The notes under the pieces were generated by a model that was not told the DNA's origin, did not search any database, and saw nothing but the letters and a program-made list of their open reading frames with translations. A program made the translations under genes and the position numbers. Source: Corynespora cassiicola (Eukaryota; Ascomycota; Dothideomycetes; Pleosporales; Corynesporascaceae). Taken from it: a stretch of 64,000 nt of DNA. Of this stretch, positions 11,990 to 24,600 are shown piece after piece. The stretch is taken from assembly GCA_022059125.1 (NCBI GenBank), contig JAEUWY010000002.1, positions 5,084,001 through 5,148,000 on the forward strand, given 5' to 3'. Numbering within the stretch: the first letter of the stretch is position 1; every line of letters begins with the position of its first letter.

Positions 11990-12682
11990 AGCTTCACCGG
12001 CCTTTAAAGGATCAGGATGGACGACTGTGAGCCATCTGACCCGAGCAGTATGGGATGTTTGAAGGCTTTTCGTTCGAGAGCACAAGACGGGTTCGCGGCC
12101 GATCGCTGAGAAGGAAAACATCAAAAAGGTCGTCGTCGTTGCCGATTCGCGCGTCGTGACATACGATACCGTGGCCGAGTCGAGGGAGGGAATGAATTCA
12201 GGAGTCTCTCAGGAGACTACTACCAGGTCGATCCGATTGCGTTGCGGAGCCAAGTCAACACGTTTACGAACAGCGCCAGGGGCCACTTGGTCATTGACTC
12301 CCCCGACTTTGGCGAGGTCCGCTTCGTTTCCATCGGAGCGACCGACGTTGGGGCGGTCCAGTAAGTCTCTTCATGTGTCAATACCGTGTCTACTTACTCA
12401 TGCTGACGGGACGAGCGAAGAAGCCACTACCAGTGGCAGAAGCGACGAGTGCGAATCAACAAAGGGGGACGAATTGGCGTGTTCCAGTCCAGCGGCTCCT
12501 CCATCACTTCCAGCACGGGCGAATCAAGTTTTGACGACGCGGTGCGCGAATGCAGTAAGCACTGTATCCAGGTGTCGGTGTCGGTGTCGGTGGGCATGGG
12601 CGTGGGTGAGGCCACCCAGCCACAGACAGGAAACCAAGATGGCCAAGGCGCGTGGTACGCCGAGGTGGTCAAAGAGGATTAA
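11990..12682 (+). pseudogene. Phosphatidylserine decarboxylase-like gene, decayed
   Basis: Three reading segments match the phosphatidylserine decarboxylase order. In frame with 12027: VSHLTRAVWDV, a TGA, then RLFVREHKTGSRPIAE and VVVVADSRVVTYDTVAESRE. In another frame, from about 12191: SLSGDYYQVDPIALRSQV and GHLVIDSPDFGEVRFVSIGATDVGAVQ, then across a 60-base GT-AG intron (12361-12420) NKGGRIGVFQSSGSSI, which contains the GSS self-cleavage motif, ending at TAA 12680-12682. The region normally between the second and third segments, with the catalytic HxxHSPV-type block, is missing and the frame changes there. The family converts phosphatidylserine to phosphatidylethanolamine. The N-terminal third is not recognisable. 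A stop, a frame change and the lost catalytic block together mean a pseudogene. Confidence 0.75.
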
Positions 12683-13448
12683 GCATGCGTCGTCGACGGG
12701 TCGCAGGTTAGGGTTGACACGGCGGGAGAGGCATACGCGTAGGGGGGTCCAAGAATAGCGATCCCGATTTACCCGCCAGGGTCAATGGGCCGACGGGGAT
12801 TTTGGGCAGGCCTCGGAGGGGTGGGAAAAGGTTTTGGGGGTCCCCAGGTTGGAGGCGGGTGGGCAGGATAGGGGGAGGGGGTTTTATTTTAGAGAGATGG
12901 GGTAGCGGGCGGAGGTTTGAAGAGCGTAGGGAAACACGAGGTTGACTCGGGGCCACGCCTCATATTTAGAAAACGCGCTAGTCCCGGTTGCGGCCTAGCG
13001 CCGAGGGAGTCCGCGGGGAGCGCACGGGGGGGCACCGGCGGGTGATGAAATGGCTCGCGCGAGCAAACTCTGAAGGGCTCAGTCGGCCTGTGGAGGCGAG
13101 CCCTTTTCTGCCAGTTTAATTCTCCTGCACCGGCTTGGGGGTCGAGGCTGCATCCGATAGGCCGGCCAGGCTGGGGGCCGATGCATGCGCCACCCTTCGT
13201 CGTAAACCCGGCGGCACACAGCCTCAGCTCGTATCGCATTGCCCTCGCCCCGTCGCCGCCCCGTCAGGCCCCAATATGCCGCACCCATCATCTCAGCTTC
13301 ACACTTCATCCTGACCGCATGTCGTCTCCCTTGACGGCCCTCTGCCTGACGTGAAGAGCTCCCGGAGGCGCATCTCACGCTCGATGTCCTCCCCGCGCTG
13401 CCCGCTCGCCCTCCACGCCTGACGCCCCCAGAGAGTAAGCTCTCGTTA
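12683..13448. other. Intergenic region, promoter of the zinc-finger gene
   Basis: GC-rich spacer; I see no coding sequence. Its right half must contain the promoter and 5' leader of the gene starting at 13449. Confidence 0.45.
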
Positions 13449-16422
13449 ATGGCCGAACTCGTGGGGCTTGCGACTAGCATCACTCAGATAGCTGGCGCAG
13501 GCGCCAAGCTGTCGACCGACTTGTATTCCTCCCTCGACCCGGCCGTCGCCGGCGGCAATCACGAGGTTGAGGCCGTCGCCGCCCATGTTGAGGTCACGGC
13601 CAAGGCGCTGCATGGCATCGCCAGCATCTTCAGGGACGACCATGCCCCCTCGTTCGTGTCCGAGAGGGCCACCCAAGACGCCAGCAATCTAATCCAGCAG
13701 TGCGAGTCCGTATTCAGCGACGTCTATGAGGTCGTGGACAAGAGGAGGAAGGCGTCAAAGGATGGCACCGCGGGCCTGGGCGCTTTGGGCAAGATGGCTT
13801 GGCCGCTAATGGACCAAAGAATCGAACTCCTCCGCCGACGTCTCGAAAACCTCAAAAACAGTCTCATCCTGCTGGTGCACGTGCTCCAGCTTGCCAGAAG
13901 TCAGGCCAAAGGGTTTGTCATTCCACGAGCTGCCGATATGGCGAAGCTAAGCCCCGCATAGGAACCTCGAAAAAAGCGACCTGCACGAGGTGCGCGAGAA
14001 GATTCGGGAACTCCATCAGCGCCAGCAGGAATCCCTAAAGAGCCTGCAGGCCCTAGAAACTAAACTCAGCAAGCTGAATTTTGACGACGACGATTCTGTC
14101 CAAGGTTCCAGTCCCTCGACTCGGGTCCCTACCATCGACTTCCTCACCAGCCCCTCGTTACCGAGCTACTCCATCCAAGCGAAGATGGATGCCAACTTCA
14201 AATCCACGCCTTCAGCAGAAAGAGATCCCCCCACGGACGACTCCGACTCATCCGACAGTGATGAAATCATGTCTGACGACGACGAGGAGCATATGGCCCT
14301 CGACGAGATCTCAAAGTGTGCCCGGCACGTCCAAAAATTGTTGAACCAAATAAATGTTTTGCAGCGCTTGCCTTCTGACCGGCAAGACTCAAGGCGGCGC
14401 ATCCGCAAGTTGTACCGTCGGTTTTGCCGCAGATTTGAGTCGGATCTGGCAGCTTCTGGGACTAAAAGCACCCCGGATTCATTGCCTTTACCAGCTTTTG
14501 CGCCACCTCCCAGGGTTCTCCGACCGGCACCAACCATCACCATTGCTCCACAGAAGCAGAGCTCCATGGAGACTGAGACATCGCCTGACCCAAGTGAAAT
14601 TTCACGGCCAGAGGATCCCAGTGCACATTCGAGAAAAAGCTCTATTACAGTTTCAAATCAGAATTCTCCCCTTGCTAGGGACAAAATGGAGAGCCCTTTG
14701 ATGGCAAATGTTGACCCAAGTCAGCAAAGCCAGTCCCCTCTGGGGCCCAATTCCAGTTCCCCTAAAGATGCACCTTTGCAGTATACCAAAACAGGTCGCA
14801 TTAGCAAGGCGAAGAAGGGTCTCAAAGTTCACTCTTGTGAATGTGGCAGGTCTTATACCCGGGCGGAGCATTTGAGGAGACATCAGAAAAACCACGAGCA
14901 GACTGCATTTACCTGCACCTTTGCCCACTGTGGGAAGACCTTTTTCCGTCTTGACCTTCTCCAGAGACATCAGGAGCGTCATCAAGACAGACTTGCCAAT
15001 AATTTGCCTGATTTTTCACCGAGACCGAATGCTGTTAGAGATCAAAATATAACACGTTCTCCGCAGTCCACTTCGGCTCCCTTTGGAGGTCACAAGCCGA
15101 CATTGGGCGTACCTCTGCAAGTACCCAGTTATGGCCAGGGGGAACCTTTGATAGCGCGCCCAGTGGCCGGGAACCCCTATGGGCTAGGAGAGGACCACCA
15201 ACACGTCATACCACCGTTAACTGGGCCCACGTCTACACCTAATCAGCGGCCTTTGCTTCCTAGTATCGACAAATTCGCCGCTGGAGCGTCCCAGGATTCT
15301 CACCGTGAGGCAAACTCTCACGATCGCGGGGTCCTTGTCACCCATCTTAGATGCCCTAGCTGTAATCGAATGGGAACCTTGGTATCATACAAGGGACCCA
15401 AGGAAACAACTCTTTTGTGCAACACATGCAATTATAAACACATCTCGGTGGAAGAGGAGAGAAGAACCGAACACCACCGCCCAACGCCCACGTCGACGAC
15501 ACGCAGTGGTGAATCTTCATTGGAGGAATACAACAGCGGGGAGCTCACCGTAGTGTGCGGGAACGAAAACAGAAAGGCCATGTACCCCGCAAATGAACAG
15601 CCTGCGCCTGTTCAAGGATCCGCTGTTCCAGTCCAACAACACAGCCCTACAAAATCCGCCTCGGGGAAAGACGTGGAGATGGACATGGGCGAATACGATA
15701 CTATGACCGCAGAAGAAAAGGCAAATTCTTGCGTACAATGCAAGAGCCGGCACATCAAATGCGATGGGGGAGTCCAGTGTTCTCGCTGTCGAGCGGAAGG
15801 GGTGGATTGCATGTACATGAAGCCATTCCTAAGCTGGCAGACAGAAAAGAAAGAAGAGCCACGAGACCCCATGCGTCGCTCGACTTCCGACGGCCTGCCA
15901 CATTCCGCCTCCCCAGACCGCAACAACACCACCATCCCAACCTGGCACAAACCCCACCCCCAACACCACGCCCCAAGCACCGAAGCCATCCCCCGAAGCG
16001 CCCCCTCCCATATTTCAACCCAACCCGAATCCTCCTCCTCCGACCGCGCAGAAGACCACCCCCACCACTACTACCACCCGAACCCATCCATCAGCAACGG
16101 AAACACCCGCGACGCCGCCCCCGCAGAGCCCTACACCGACAAGCGCAAGGCGCAACACGCATCCCCATCCGACCAGCTCGAAAACGGCGACCCCCAGCGC
16201 GCCAATGTGTCCCCCGAGGCGACGAACCGCTCGCCCCGGCAAACGGTGCCGCGCCCCGAGGATGCGCAGAACCCGAAGCGCAGGCGGATTTCGAGGGCGG
16301 ATGATACGACGCCGCCGGCAAGAGCGGGGGAAGACGGGGAGGCGCGGGCAGGGGATGCGGAAGGGGGAAAGAAGGATATTGTGGATTTTTTGCTGGGGGA
16401 GTGGGGGGCGGGTAAGAATTAA
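13449..16422 (+). CDS. Multi-zinc-finger regulator: helical N-domain, two C2H2, GATA-like finger, Zn2Cys6
   Basis: Exon 1 is 13449-13912; a 49-base intron (GTTTGT...CATAG) leads to exon 2, 13962-16422, for 974 residues. Residues 1-155 form a helical domain beginning MAELVGLATSITQIAGAGAK, like the fungal N-terminal domain of STAND/NACHT proteins. Then come a coiled-coil-prone stretch, an acidic Ser/Asp block (about 240-260), two C2H2 fingers at about 445-498 (CECGRSYTRAEHLRRHQKNH and CTFAHCGKTFFRLDLLQRHQ), a CPSC-x18-CNTC finger at about 619-645 with GATA-type spacing, and a Zn2Cys6 motif at about 745-770 (C-x2-C-x6-C-x5-C-x2-C-x6-C). The tail is Pro/Ser-rich and disordered. The role is probably nuclear DNA binding; targets are unknown. 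C2H2 plus Zn2Cys6 in one protein is known in fungi, but the order N-domain, C2H2, GATA-like, Zn2Cys6 is uncommon. Confidence 0.88.
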
Positions 16423-17317
16423 AGGTTTTTAGACCAGGATGCTTTTTAACCCCGACCTACTTTTCTTTGGGAAGACGGGCTGAGAGGAGGTAGCGGGAAG
16501 GGGTTACAGAATATACGTTTTAGGCTTTTTCTTTCAGATATACGTTCTCCATTCTCTCTTCTTTCTTTCTTCTTCTTTTTCTTCTTTTTCTTCTTCTATG
16601 GGTAGGTTTTACTCTTTTCAGGTTATATTTTTGGGGGTGGAGGAGGGGAGAGGACTGATGAGGGGGTTGGTAGGGAATATAACGTTTCAAGTATCATAGA
16701 GTTTAGATGTGGGTGGTGAGTGATTAGTGATGTTTTTGCGAGGGGTATTGTGTGATTTTTTTTTTTTGGAGAATATGGTGAGGAGAGGGGTCTTGATATG
16801 GTGGTGGTGACGAGAGCGGGCGTGGGGGCGTTGTTGCTGCTGAAGGTTCTTGGGGATCGTTGACGTCGAGGCGTGAAAATAAGGTATGTTTAAAAGAGGA
16901 AAGGGCCATTGGTGACTATATACGCGGTTTGTTTTAAACAGAAGAGAGGTCGGCGAAGTCCATCAACACAACTATATAGTAGGCCTAAAAATCCTTAAAG
17001 TCCATAGAGACGCGAATTACCCATGTATCACTCACACATTACCACAAAACAATCAGATATCGCCCAAAGACATATAGCACGAAAAGAAGTTACAGTTTAA
17101 ACCAGTTCATTTTGGTTTCTTTGGCTTTCAAAGGATTTTTTGTGCTTACTTCTCAAGAGACAAAGGATGTAACAACTAGAGTCAACAACAATAATAATCC
17201 ACATCAGGGGTCCTATGCCTTGAAGACACGAAATAAAGACAGCATGAACGGAGGAATGGGAAAGAGGACCCAAGTTACCACCTCGACGGAGAAGCCCTAC
17301 CGAAAAGACTATTCCTC
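16423..17317. other. Intergenic region, 3' flank
   Basis: T-rich and CT-rich 3' flanking DNA (about 16550-16620), then AT-rich sequence up to the relic gene. No coding frame is supported. Confidence 0.45.
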
Positions 17318-18369
17318 TTAATACAAGGTGTAATATCCTACATAACCACTTCTGTCTTGCTTCATCAGGCCTCGAGCAATCATTTGAGCTTCTTCAAACT
17401 CATCTGCATCTGTGGGGTCTAATCCATAAGACCTCATGAACAATTCAAAGTTTCCATGGTTATCCTGGACCCAGCGATAGGTCCTTGGGCTCAACAGTAA
17501 CTTTTCCATACCGGACATGATTGGATCTACAACAGCCTTGTCGGAATCCGAATCCCCCTCGTTGTCGGCAGCCATGAGTTGACGGAGAAGAGCCCTACCA
17601 GCCTCGCGGTCTTCCTCCCGGAAGATTCTCAATCCACAATCTCGCAGGAAATGGAACTCGTCTCCATAATGCTGTTTGAGCCATTTTTTCTCTGCATAAG
17701 TATAGGGGCCTTCGGGTTGACGGTTTGTGGTCGTTTCCGCAGCGACATTGTTTGTGACTGCGTTGTCGACTAGCAGCTTATTTTCAAACCAGTGCGCTAT
17801 CCAGCGCATCATCTCCTCACCGGGCCATCTGACTCTCAGCATTAATTCCGTTCCGCCTCATAGGGCGCTTGGCGCAAGCCGCGGACCGACAGGCGGCCCA
17901 CTCAGCCTGATGATGGGGAGAGGATTCGGGACAAAATATGCAACAGATCGCTTATTGCTGTCCACGACGTGAACCGAGCCATTCCCGGAGGCCCTAAACT
18001 GAAATTGTTATCTTTGTTACCGTCACGAGCGCTCATTATCTTGTATGCGATGATATTGCATACGGCGGATGGGGCATGGAGGACATCCTTCAGTATGATC
18101 TGGCCGTGGGCGTTGGGACCAGACCGGTTGGGTGACTTTTTCACCGGAAGTACTACTGTGCCAACTCCTGTCACCGCCAGAGGATAGTAGTGAGATTCCA
18201 CGAAGGACGAATAAGGCACGTAGCTGGTGAACCAACCACGATCATTGCATATGCTGGAAAGGTAAGAGCCTGTTCGCTAAATGGGGTCTTGGAGGCTATA
18301 CTGTGCATTGCTGTTGTCACACAACATCCAATCCGGGCTGAGTAGAGAGGAGGACGAGCCTGAAGCCAT
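17318..18369 (-). pseudogene. TNT 1-94/copia-type beta-barrel protein gene, broken
   Basis: Read leftwards, exon 1 (18369-18302) starts MASGSSSSLLSPDWMLCDNS; a 48-base intron (18301-18254) joins it to NDRGWFTSYVPYSSFVES and VGTVVLPVKKSPNRSGPNAHG, with LKDVLHAPSAVCNII further on. These are the signatures of the Pol beta-barrel/protease-like domain seen in fungal proteins related to TNT 1-94 retrotransposons. One missing base near 17978-17984 shifts the frame; the continuation SNKRSVAYFVPNPLPIIRL and SGPPVGPRLAPSAL is in the next frame and meets a TGA at 17860-17858. Downstream, the C-terminal helical repeats (KKWLKQHYGDEFHFLRDCGL and a second copy with NHGNFELFMRSYGL) are intact to the stop at 17318. 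So there are two lesions in an otherwise complete gene of about 330 residues. Confidence 0.75.
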
Positions 18370-20740
18370 CTTTGCTCACTTCTGGGAGTGACCGTTAGTG
18401 AGTAGATGTGTAGTTGTCGGAGGGTTAGATTTGGAACCTTGAGGAGGGGAGTTGACAAGGCGGAGTTAGCCCCGACTGCGGAATTCGAAGTGGTGGCGGG
18501 GACCCGAAGAAAAGGTAGGCAGGAAGGAAGCCAGACAATTTAAGTGTAAAATGGTGATATCAAAGAATTAATAGTGGTGTTTCTAGTTACTGTTGGACCC
18601 TGTAGATCACCGACTCTACTTTTGTGGAGGCATTCAAGATCACGCGAAACATATCAGCCAAACCCTCCGAACGCTTCAAAATCTGTTGAAATGCAATTTG
18701 CTCAAAAGAATGTCAAGGGTCTACATATCAGGTTGTTTGTGTACTCGTGGTTGTACTGAGAACACACCCGACGCATCCAAGACTACCTCATAACGAAGAG
18801 CAGAACGTGTCGCAGTTTTTTTTTACCGCAAAACATCTAACAGCCCGAAAGTACCCCAAATCGATCCGATTCTCCCCATTAATAATATCTATCGCTTTAT
18901 CCGTCATCAAGATGATTCAAATAAATTCAACACATACGTACAGAATGGCCGTTTTCAGTAAAGAGTTTTTCCACTGTAGTACTGCGAAATGATAATTCGT
19001 GTCGCGGTCTCTGATCTTCACAATGTGAGAATTGGTTAAATAATTTTCAAAGTGCTTTTGGAGTTCTACTATCTTTGATCTCCCAAGTTGGAGAGGCTGG
19101 GACATCTAAAGGGCCTGAGCATGGAGGGCAGAGGTCTTGAATATCGTATGTCGTTTGCGTTTCGAGCTTGTACACAAAATAGCCAGATTGAATTGAGAAA
19201 GCAATACAGATGCTGCGAGTGGTAAGCCATGGAGGATGGCTGATAGCTCGATGTCGGCCTCTGTCACATATGAGGAGGCATCATTGGATCCCGTTGCTAG
19301 AGTATTGTAGAATTCAGGACAGAGCAGGTGGTTTACGTTTGTAGAGAAAGTTTATACATAAATATAAATGTCGATGAGAAGAACTATTTGCGTCGTTTTG
19401 GACAAGAATGTCTCACTGAAAGCAATATCCGTCGAAGATTGTAGGAGAGTTACTTAGTAAAGAATAGAGATAATTGGCATTTCCATGAAGGGCAACAGAG
19501 AGGACGGAAAAGGCGGTGAAAATGTAAGAAGCGCTGTATGTGAAAAATGGAAAGGTTGGAGAAAGGTGTAACAGAATACCTTCAGAACCGCAAGGGTCGG
19601 GATATTTTTGGACTAACAATCTGTAAGATTGAGGCGGCTGGAGTCTGGACCTGCAATTTTTGGCCAACCCCGGAAGCAACACGAAAAAAATAGAAGGGTT
19701 TTTCTGACACAGCTGTATATATTTTGCTCAAACATTATCGGAAACAATGTCGCGTGCCCACGTAAGGTCTGATGTCAACTGCAACTTATGCTAATTGTAT
19801 TTGGGCCGTGCGGGAATTACTATTTAATCCAAATACAAAGCACTGCCCCGAAACACAGTTTGCATTACAGCGATACGACCAAACTCGAAAAGGGGGTTCT
19901 ATAGACCCAGTAGCGGCATTGTGGGATGTCACACTCTCTTCAGTGTTGGCGAAGGAGCATAGCCGCTTATATTGATCGTGTTGGAATTATATGAAGGAAT
20001 AGTAAGCCTACATAATATCCAGTTGTTGTCGTAAAACGGAAAGCTTTGAACTATAATCACGTGAATGGATTTGATCTCACCAGGTACAATGACATGGCTT
20101 GTTGTGATTTTGTACCATAACTCGAACAAAAACCGTTTCTGCTGCAATATAACTCGAGCGGAAGCTGTTGCGAATTCCTAATAATCCTACGCACCTGGAT
20201 GTTATTTCTCGCATTAAAGCGATCCTTGCCGAGCTTGAGTACACATATTAGCTATATTAGCAGGCACTTGGAGCTGTGGTACCCCAGTCTATGCATTACC
20301 TGTGGACCCGGCACATGCTTACGCGAATAAGACCATGCTCTTATTTGTATTCTATACCGGCTCTGTGCACCCTAGATTCGTTCCACTAAAACGCTCGGTT
20401 GCATGCTAGCTTTTCTCGCAGCTATAATCAAAGATATATGCCAGGTCTTGTTAATCAGGGATATAGATCAAATCCTCAACTATTTATCAACACTCCTTGT
20501 TCACTTTTACCTTAGTCCGCTATCTTCGTGCATTCCGTGAAACGATTTCCTATTCTCATACGGAAAGTGGATCACTCTCTGAACAATACATTCGAAGTCC
20601 AGCTGCCCTTCTCAAAATAGCACCATTTATTCATGTAGTGTGAAGTCTAATCAAAACCTCAATATCGAGATTAGCAATAAAGTTGTCAAAATCTCGTAAC
20701 AGAAAAAAAAACACATCCTCGCAAATCAATAACCACTCCA
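18370..20740. other. AT-rich region, no gene seen
   Basis: About 2.4 kb of AT-rich DNA without supported coding frames, tRNA-like structures or terminal repeats. It contrasts sharply with the GC-rich flanks and resembles RIP-affected intergenic islands of ascomycetes, although I could not compute RIP indices. Confidence 0.45.
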
Positions 20741-20898
20741 TTGCCTCGCCCCAAACCATTCTCCCCAACTCTCTTTCCCAAGACTAGCCCCTACCATCAA
20801 TCCCGCCCCATCCATCCCCTCTGTTACATAACCTCAAACTCCCACTCCCACACACACACAAACCCTCACTCTCTTCTCTACCATCCAAGATCCCGGAC

Positions 20899-21333
20899 AT
20901 GCCCCCTAAAACCCTCTTCGAGGGCACCACGCAGTGCAAATACACACATTCCGCGCCCTCGATGTCGCCATTGAATTGAACACTGACATCAACATCGACA
21001 CCATCGCAGCCAACGGCGAGCCATCTGCGCCATCACAACAGCTCGTACACCCATCACGACAAGACCCGCATCTACGCCGAGAACACATCCATCCTGCCAG
21101 GGGAACAGCACAGCACAGCACAGCACAGCACACGCCTTCTCAAACAAACTCTCAGGCCCAAGACCCCGACCCCTCCACCAGCCCACATTCTCCGTGTCTA
21201 CAAGGGAGCACGACGCCTCGACGCCGCCTAGATGCTCGACTCCATCCTCAGCACCAGCACAAGACGCAATCCCAATGCCACATCCACATCCACATCCACG
21301 CATTTCGCGCTCCACAAGCGCTCTTTCCAGCAC
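20899..21333 (+). pseudogene. Possible decayed small gene, unidentified
   Basis: Two overlapping frames give protein-like text. One reads IHTFRALDVAIELNTDINID from about 20934. The other, from about 21031, reads YTHHDKTRIYAENTSILPG and, after a pentanucleotide repeat, AHILRVYKGARRLDAA before a TAG at 21228-21230, then MLDSILSTSTRRNPNAT in the same frame. The switch of frame and the in-frame stop suggest a relic interrupted by an AGCAC repeat expansion. I do not recognise the family, and chance is a real alternative. Confidence 0.2.
21105..21132. repeat. AGCAC pentanucleotide repeat
   Basis: About five tandem copies of AGCAC/CACAG. The complementary motif recurs as the longer CTGTG array at 25671, and a short copy is seen near 34139. 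Confidence 0.9.
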
Positions 21334-21632
21334 TAAAGTTCCCTTCCATACCGCTGGAATCCCCCCCCCCCCCTCCTCTCTCTCTCCTATTTCTGAGATT
21401 GTAGGCCACTAGCAAAGTGTACACATACAAACGATTGGGTGGAGATATCACAAAACGACAGCTCACTCGCCACTACACTATCCAGCTTCAAAGCACGAGA
21501 CGCGAATGTCGGATCGCTCCTCTGGTATATCGCTCGAGACCGGATGACGGATCCGCACAACCCAGTGCTGGGTGTATGTATGTATGTTATGTGCAAACCT
21601 CCTCACCCGATCCCAACACTCAGAGGAAAAAA

Positions 21633-21634
<2 letters not shown>

Positions 21635-21668
<34 letters not shown>
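21635..21668. repeat. AC dinucleotide microsatellite
   Basis: About 17 uninterrupted AC units. Confidence 0.97.
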
Positions 21669-21669
<1 letters not shown>

Positions 21670-24600
21670 GCATTCTCGCACCACATCCCAAACGCTCCAA
21701 ACTCATCCCATCCCCCTCGATTCTCCCCTTGACCCAAACCGCCACCCTCGGCCCAACCCCCCCGTACCACCCCCCCTCTCAGCCCTCCAAACGCCTCACA
21801 CCTTCATACCCTCGGCCACACCGTCCATCACCCCATCCCCCCCTCGTGACAGCCCTCGCAGCCCCATCTCCCGTCCAGCATCGCACAAGAGCGGCGCCGT
21901 ACAGCGTAGCACGGGTGGCTCCAGCGTAGGCTTCGAGTCGAGGCCTGCCGTGCCGAGCCGTTCCGGACAGATGGATGGGTGCGTCATCACGCCCGGCAGA
22001 CAGAGGAAGCGATGGTGCAGCGGGAAGTGCGTTTGGCACGCACCCAGGTAAGTAAGTTTAGGCATCACGGTCGCGCAGCCATCCCTCCGGCAAAAAGGGG
22101 TAGAGTGTGCAAAGCGTTCCCGCGAGGGTAGAGAGGGCACTGCATCGGGGGAGCGTCACTGGTCTGTATCATGTCGACGAAACCGACATGGACAGGTTGA
22201 AGGGAGGGAATGGCAAGCGGAGCAGCTCTGCGTCGAGCCAGTGCCGGCCGGGGCAATGTACACATCTGCTGCCGGGCCAACGCTCACATGGGCATGGGCA
22301 TCGGTGGCCATCGAACAGGTACCGATCAGACGGCAGATCGAGCGGGAGCGGACTCAACTGTTGAGTGCCCATCCATCTCTTTTTACTCAGGTAGGCAGGG
22401 ACAAACCTTTGTCTCGTAGCCTAGGCGGAACGGTAGCTTCCGATGCGTTGTCTCGGAGGCAGCGCAGTGTGTGCTCACCGTTCCGTCGGACGGGAAATGG
22501 GGCGGGCTGCTCCTTGCCTGTCCAGAGGCGGACTTTGTTGTACGCCCACCCCCCCTGGCGGCAGGGCCGGCATGCGGGTTTACATGCAGCATGCTATGTT
22601 TTGCGGGCGATCGCCCTCGCCCAGCCCTTGATCTAGCAGGTCGCTCGCTCCGCAATCACGGGTGATGCAGAAAAAGGGTGGTCTTGTCTTGTCGGCGGGC
22701 GACGTGTCCGATATTGCAGGTTACGGACAAGGTTTCGCCAAGTCCGCTGTGATCGATTTCTGGAGTGCTCATTCATATGGCGGAGAGGGTCTGTTTGGTT
22801 GAGCCAAGAGGCTACTTGTAACCTCTCCCTCCCAGCGGATAGGGCTCGTCTGGCACGGGCAAGTCAGAGGGTGGTGCAGTGGCTCTTGGCGAGAGTACAA
22901 CCGGACGTGGTCTCTACTTGGCACGGCAGAGGCCGTCGACGGTGATGCTTCTTTGGTCGGCGTGATGGCATGGTGAGGTCAATCGGGCGGGAGGGCTCGC
23001 CGTGGTAGGCATGACGACGGGCTGCTTCTTGATCTTATCAAGCAAGGGGCTCTGATCGAAGGAAGCCTTGCTTGCGTGTAGGCGGCATCGTCGGGTCCAG
23101 GCCGGATTTTGCTTGTTTGAACGATCATCTTGCACTGCCCAGCAGCTTGCGCAGCCGCCGCGAGGCATCGACAGATCGACGGCCGAGAGAGGCCAGTCTC
23201 GGGCGCAAACCCAATTGCACGGGAATATATTTTTGTGTATCTGGGACGGGAAGGTGAAGGGGGCAATGTAGGGACATGCGCCGCTTTTGTCGTCATCCCC
23301 CGTGCGCGTTCACGATGCGTTGTCCCCGCCAAGCAGCGGATGTTCCGCAGGCATAGTGGGCTCCCACAAGTCCAATGCCGGCATTTGGACAGGATACGAC
23401 CGTACGGCGGCATCAGGACAGGATGGGGAAGCGCGAGCAGCTGCGGAATTCCCACCAGTAGCAAGGAAGGCTACGGCAGAGGGCAGTGCCAAGCGCGGAG
23501 ACGACAGCAGAAAGTGCCAAGAGATTCCGAGTATGGGGGAGCAGAGTGCCAAGAGCGGTGCTATGGGGAGGCGCATCCTGGCAGGAGAAATAAGATTTCA
23601 TCAAGGAAGATTGCCAAGAGCGAGGGCCAGGCTGTGACCATTTTTGTCAAACCTGTCAGAATCGGGAGCGGCGGCTCACATGTGCAGCGAGCAGGCCGCC
23701 GATCGGCGCGGGCAATCAACGTTTGATGTGCAGTCTGGTAAAACACTCCCGGCTTTAGGGGCGCTGAGGGCGCGATGGCGATGGCTGGAGGAGAGGCCTC
23801 GTGCGAGCTTGGGTGACGGGGGGCGCCAAGGCGCCAAGGATCGAGTGCCAATTAGAGTGTAACCACTCGCCGATGGGCGTTGCACGTACAAGAGGGAGGT
23901 AGGGATGAAGGTTTATGAGACAAGACCGCCAGATGGCTTGGTATTGGGCGGGCCAAGACATGTTTTGTGACGGGCGGTGGGGTGCAAAAGCGCGGTACTG
24001 GGTGCGGGCAACGGAGAAGGGGGTGGTGCACGCACAGCACAGCACGCTCGGATCCCGAAGCAGAGGCAAACTGATTGCAACGGAACACGACATTGATGAG
24101 GCTCTTGGCTGTGCGATGGCATCGGGAGAAGGCTCGCGTGCTGCGTAATGACGGGGTTAGGGGCGGTTAGCACGCGGATGCTCGATGCGAGGGCAAAGAA
24201 GCTCTCGACTACTGCAGGTGAGCAGTGGGTGACTGTGGGGGACGGCCACGGGGTGAGTTGATGAGTGAACCATTGGCCTGACAGCCGTTATGTCTGAGAT
24301 GGCTCAGACGTCAGACTCACCGCCGCGGATGAGGCACCCAGGTGGTGGCAGGCAGGCAGGTGGTGGCAGGCAGGTGGTAGCAGGTAGCAGGTAGCAGGTA
24401 GCAGGTAGTAGGACGAGCGATGCAACCGGTCGGGGCATTTGACTCCGGACTGGAGCGACAATAGGGCCCGGATGGCACCGGACAGCACTACCAGCGAGAC
24501 TAGGAAGGATGGCATCCGTCTACTCGAGTGCTGCTACATGGCACACGGCGGGCGATTGCTAAAGGCGCGGTCTGGATCGGCACCGGCTTCGTCCCGGCAG

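Noticed and set aside
12156..12758. 200-codon frame across the decarboxylase relic
   Set aside because: Only its first residues match the family; the homologous text then continues in another frame.
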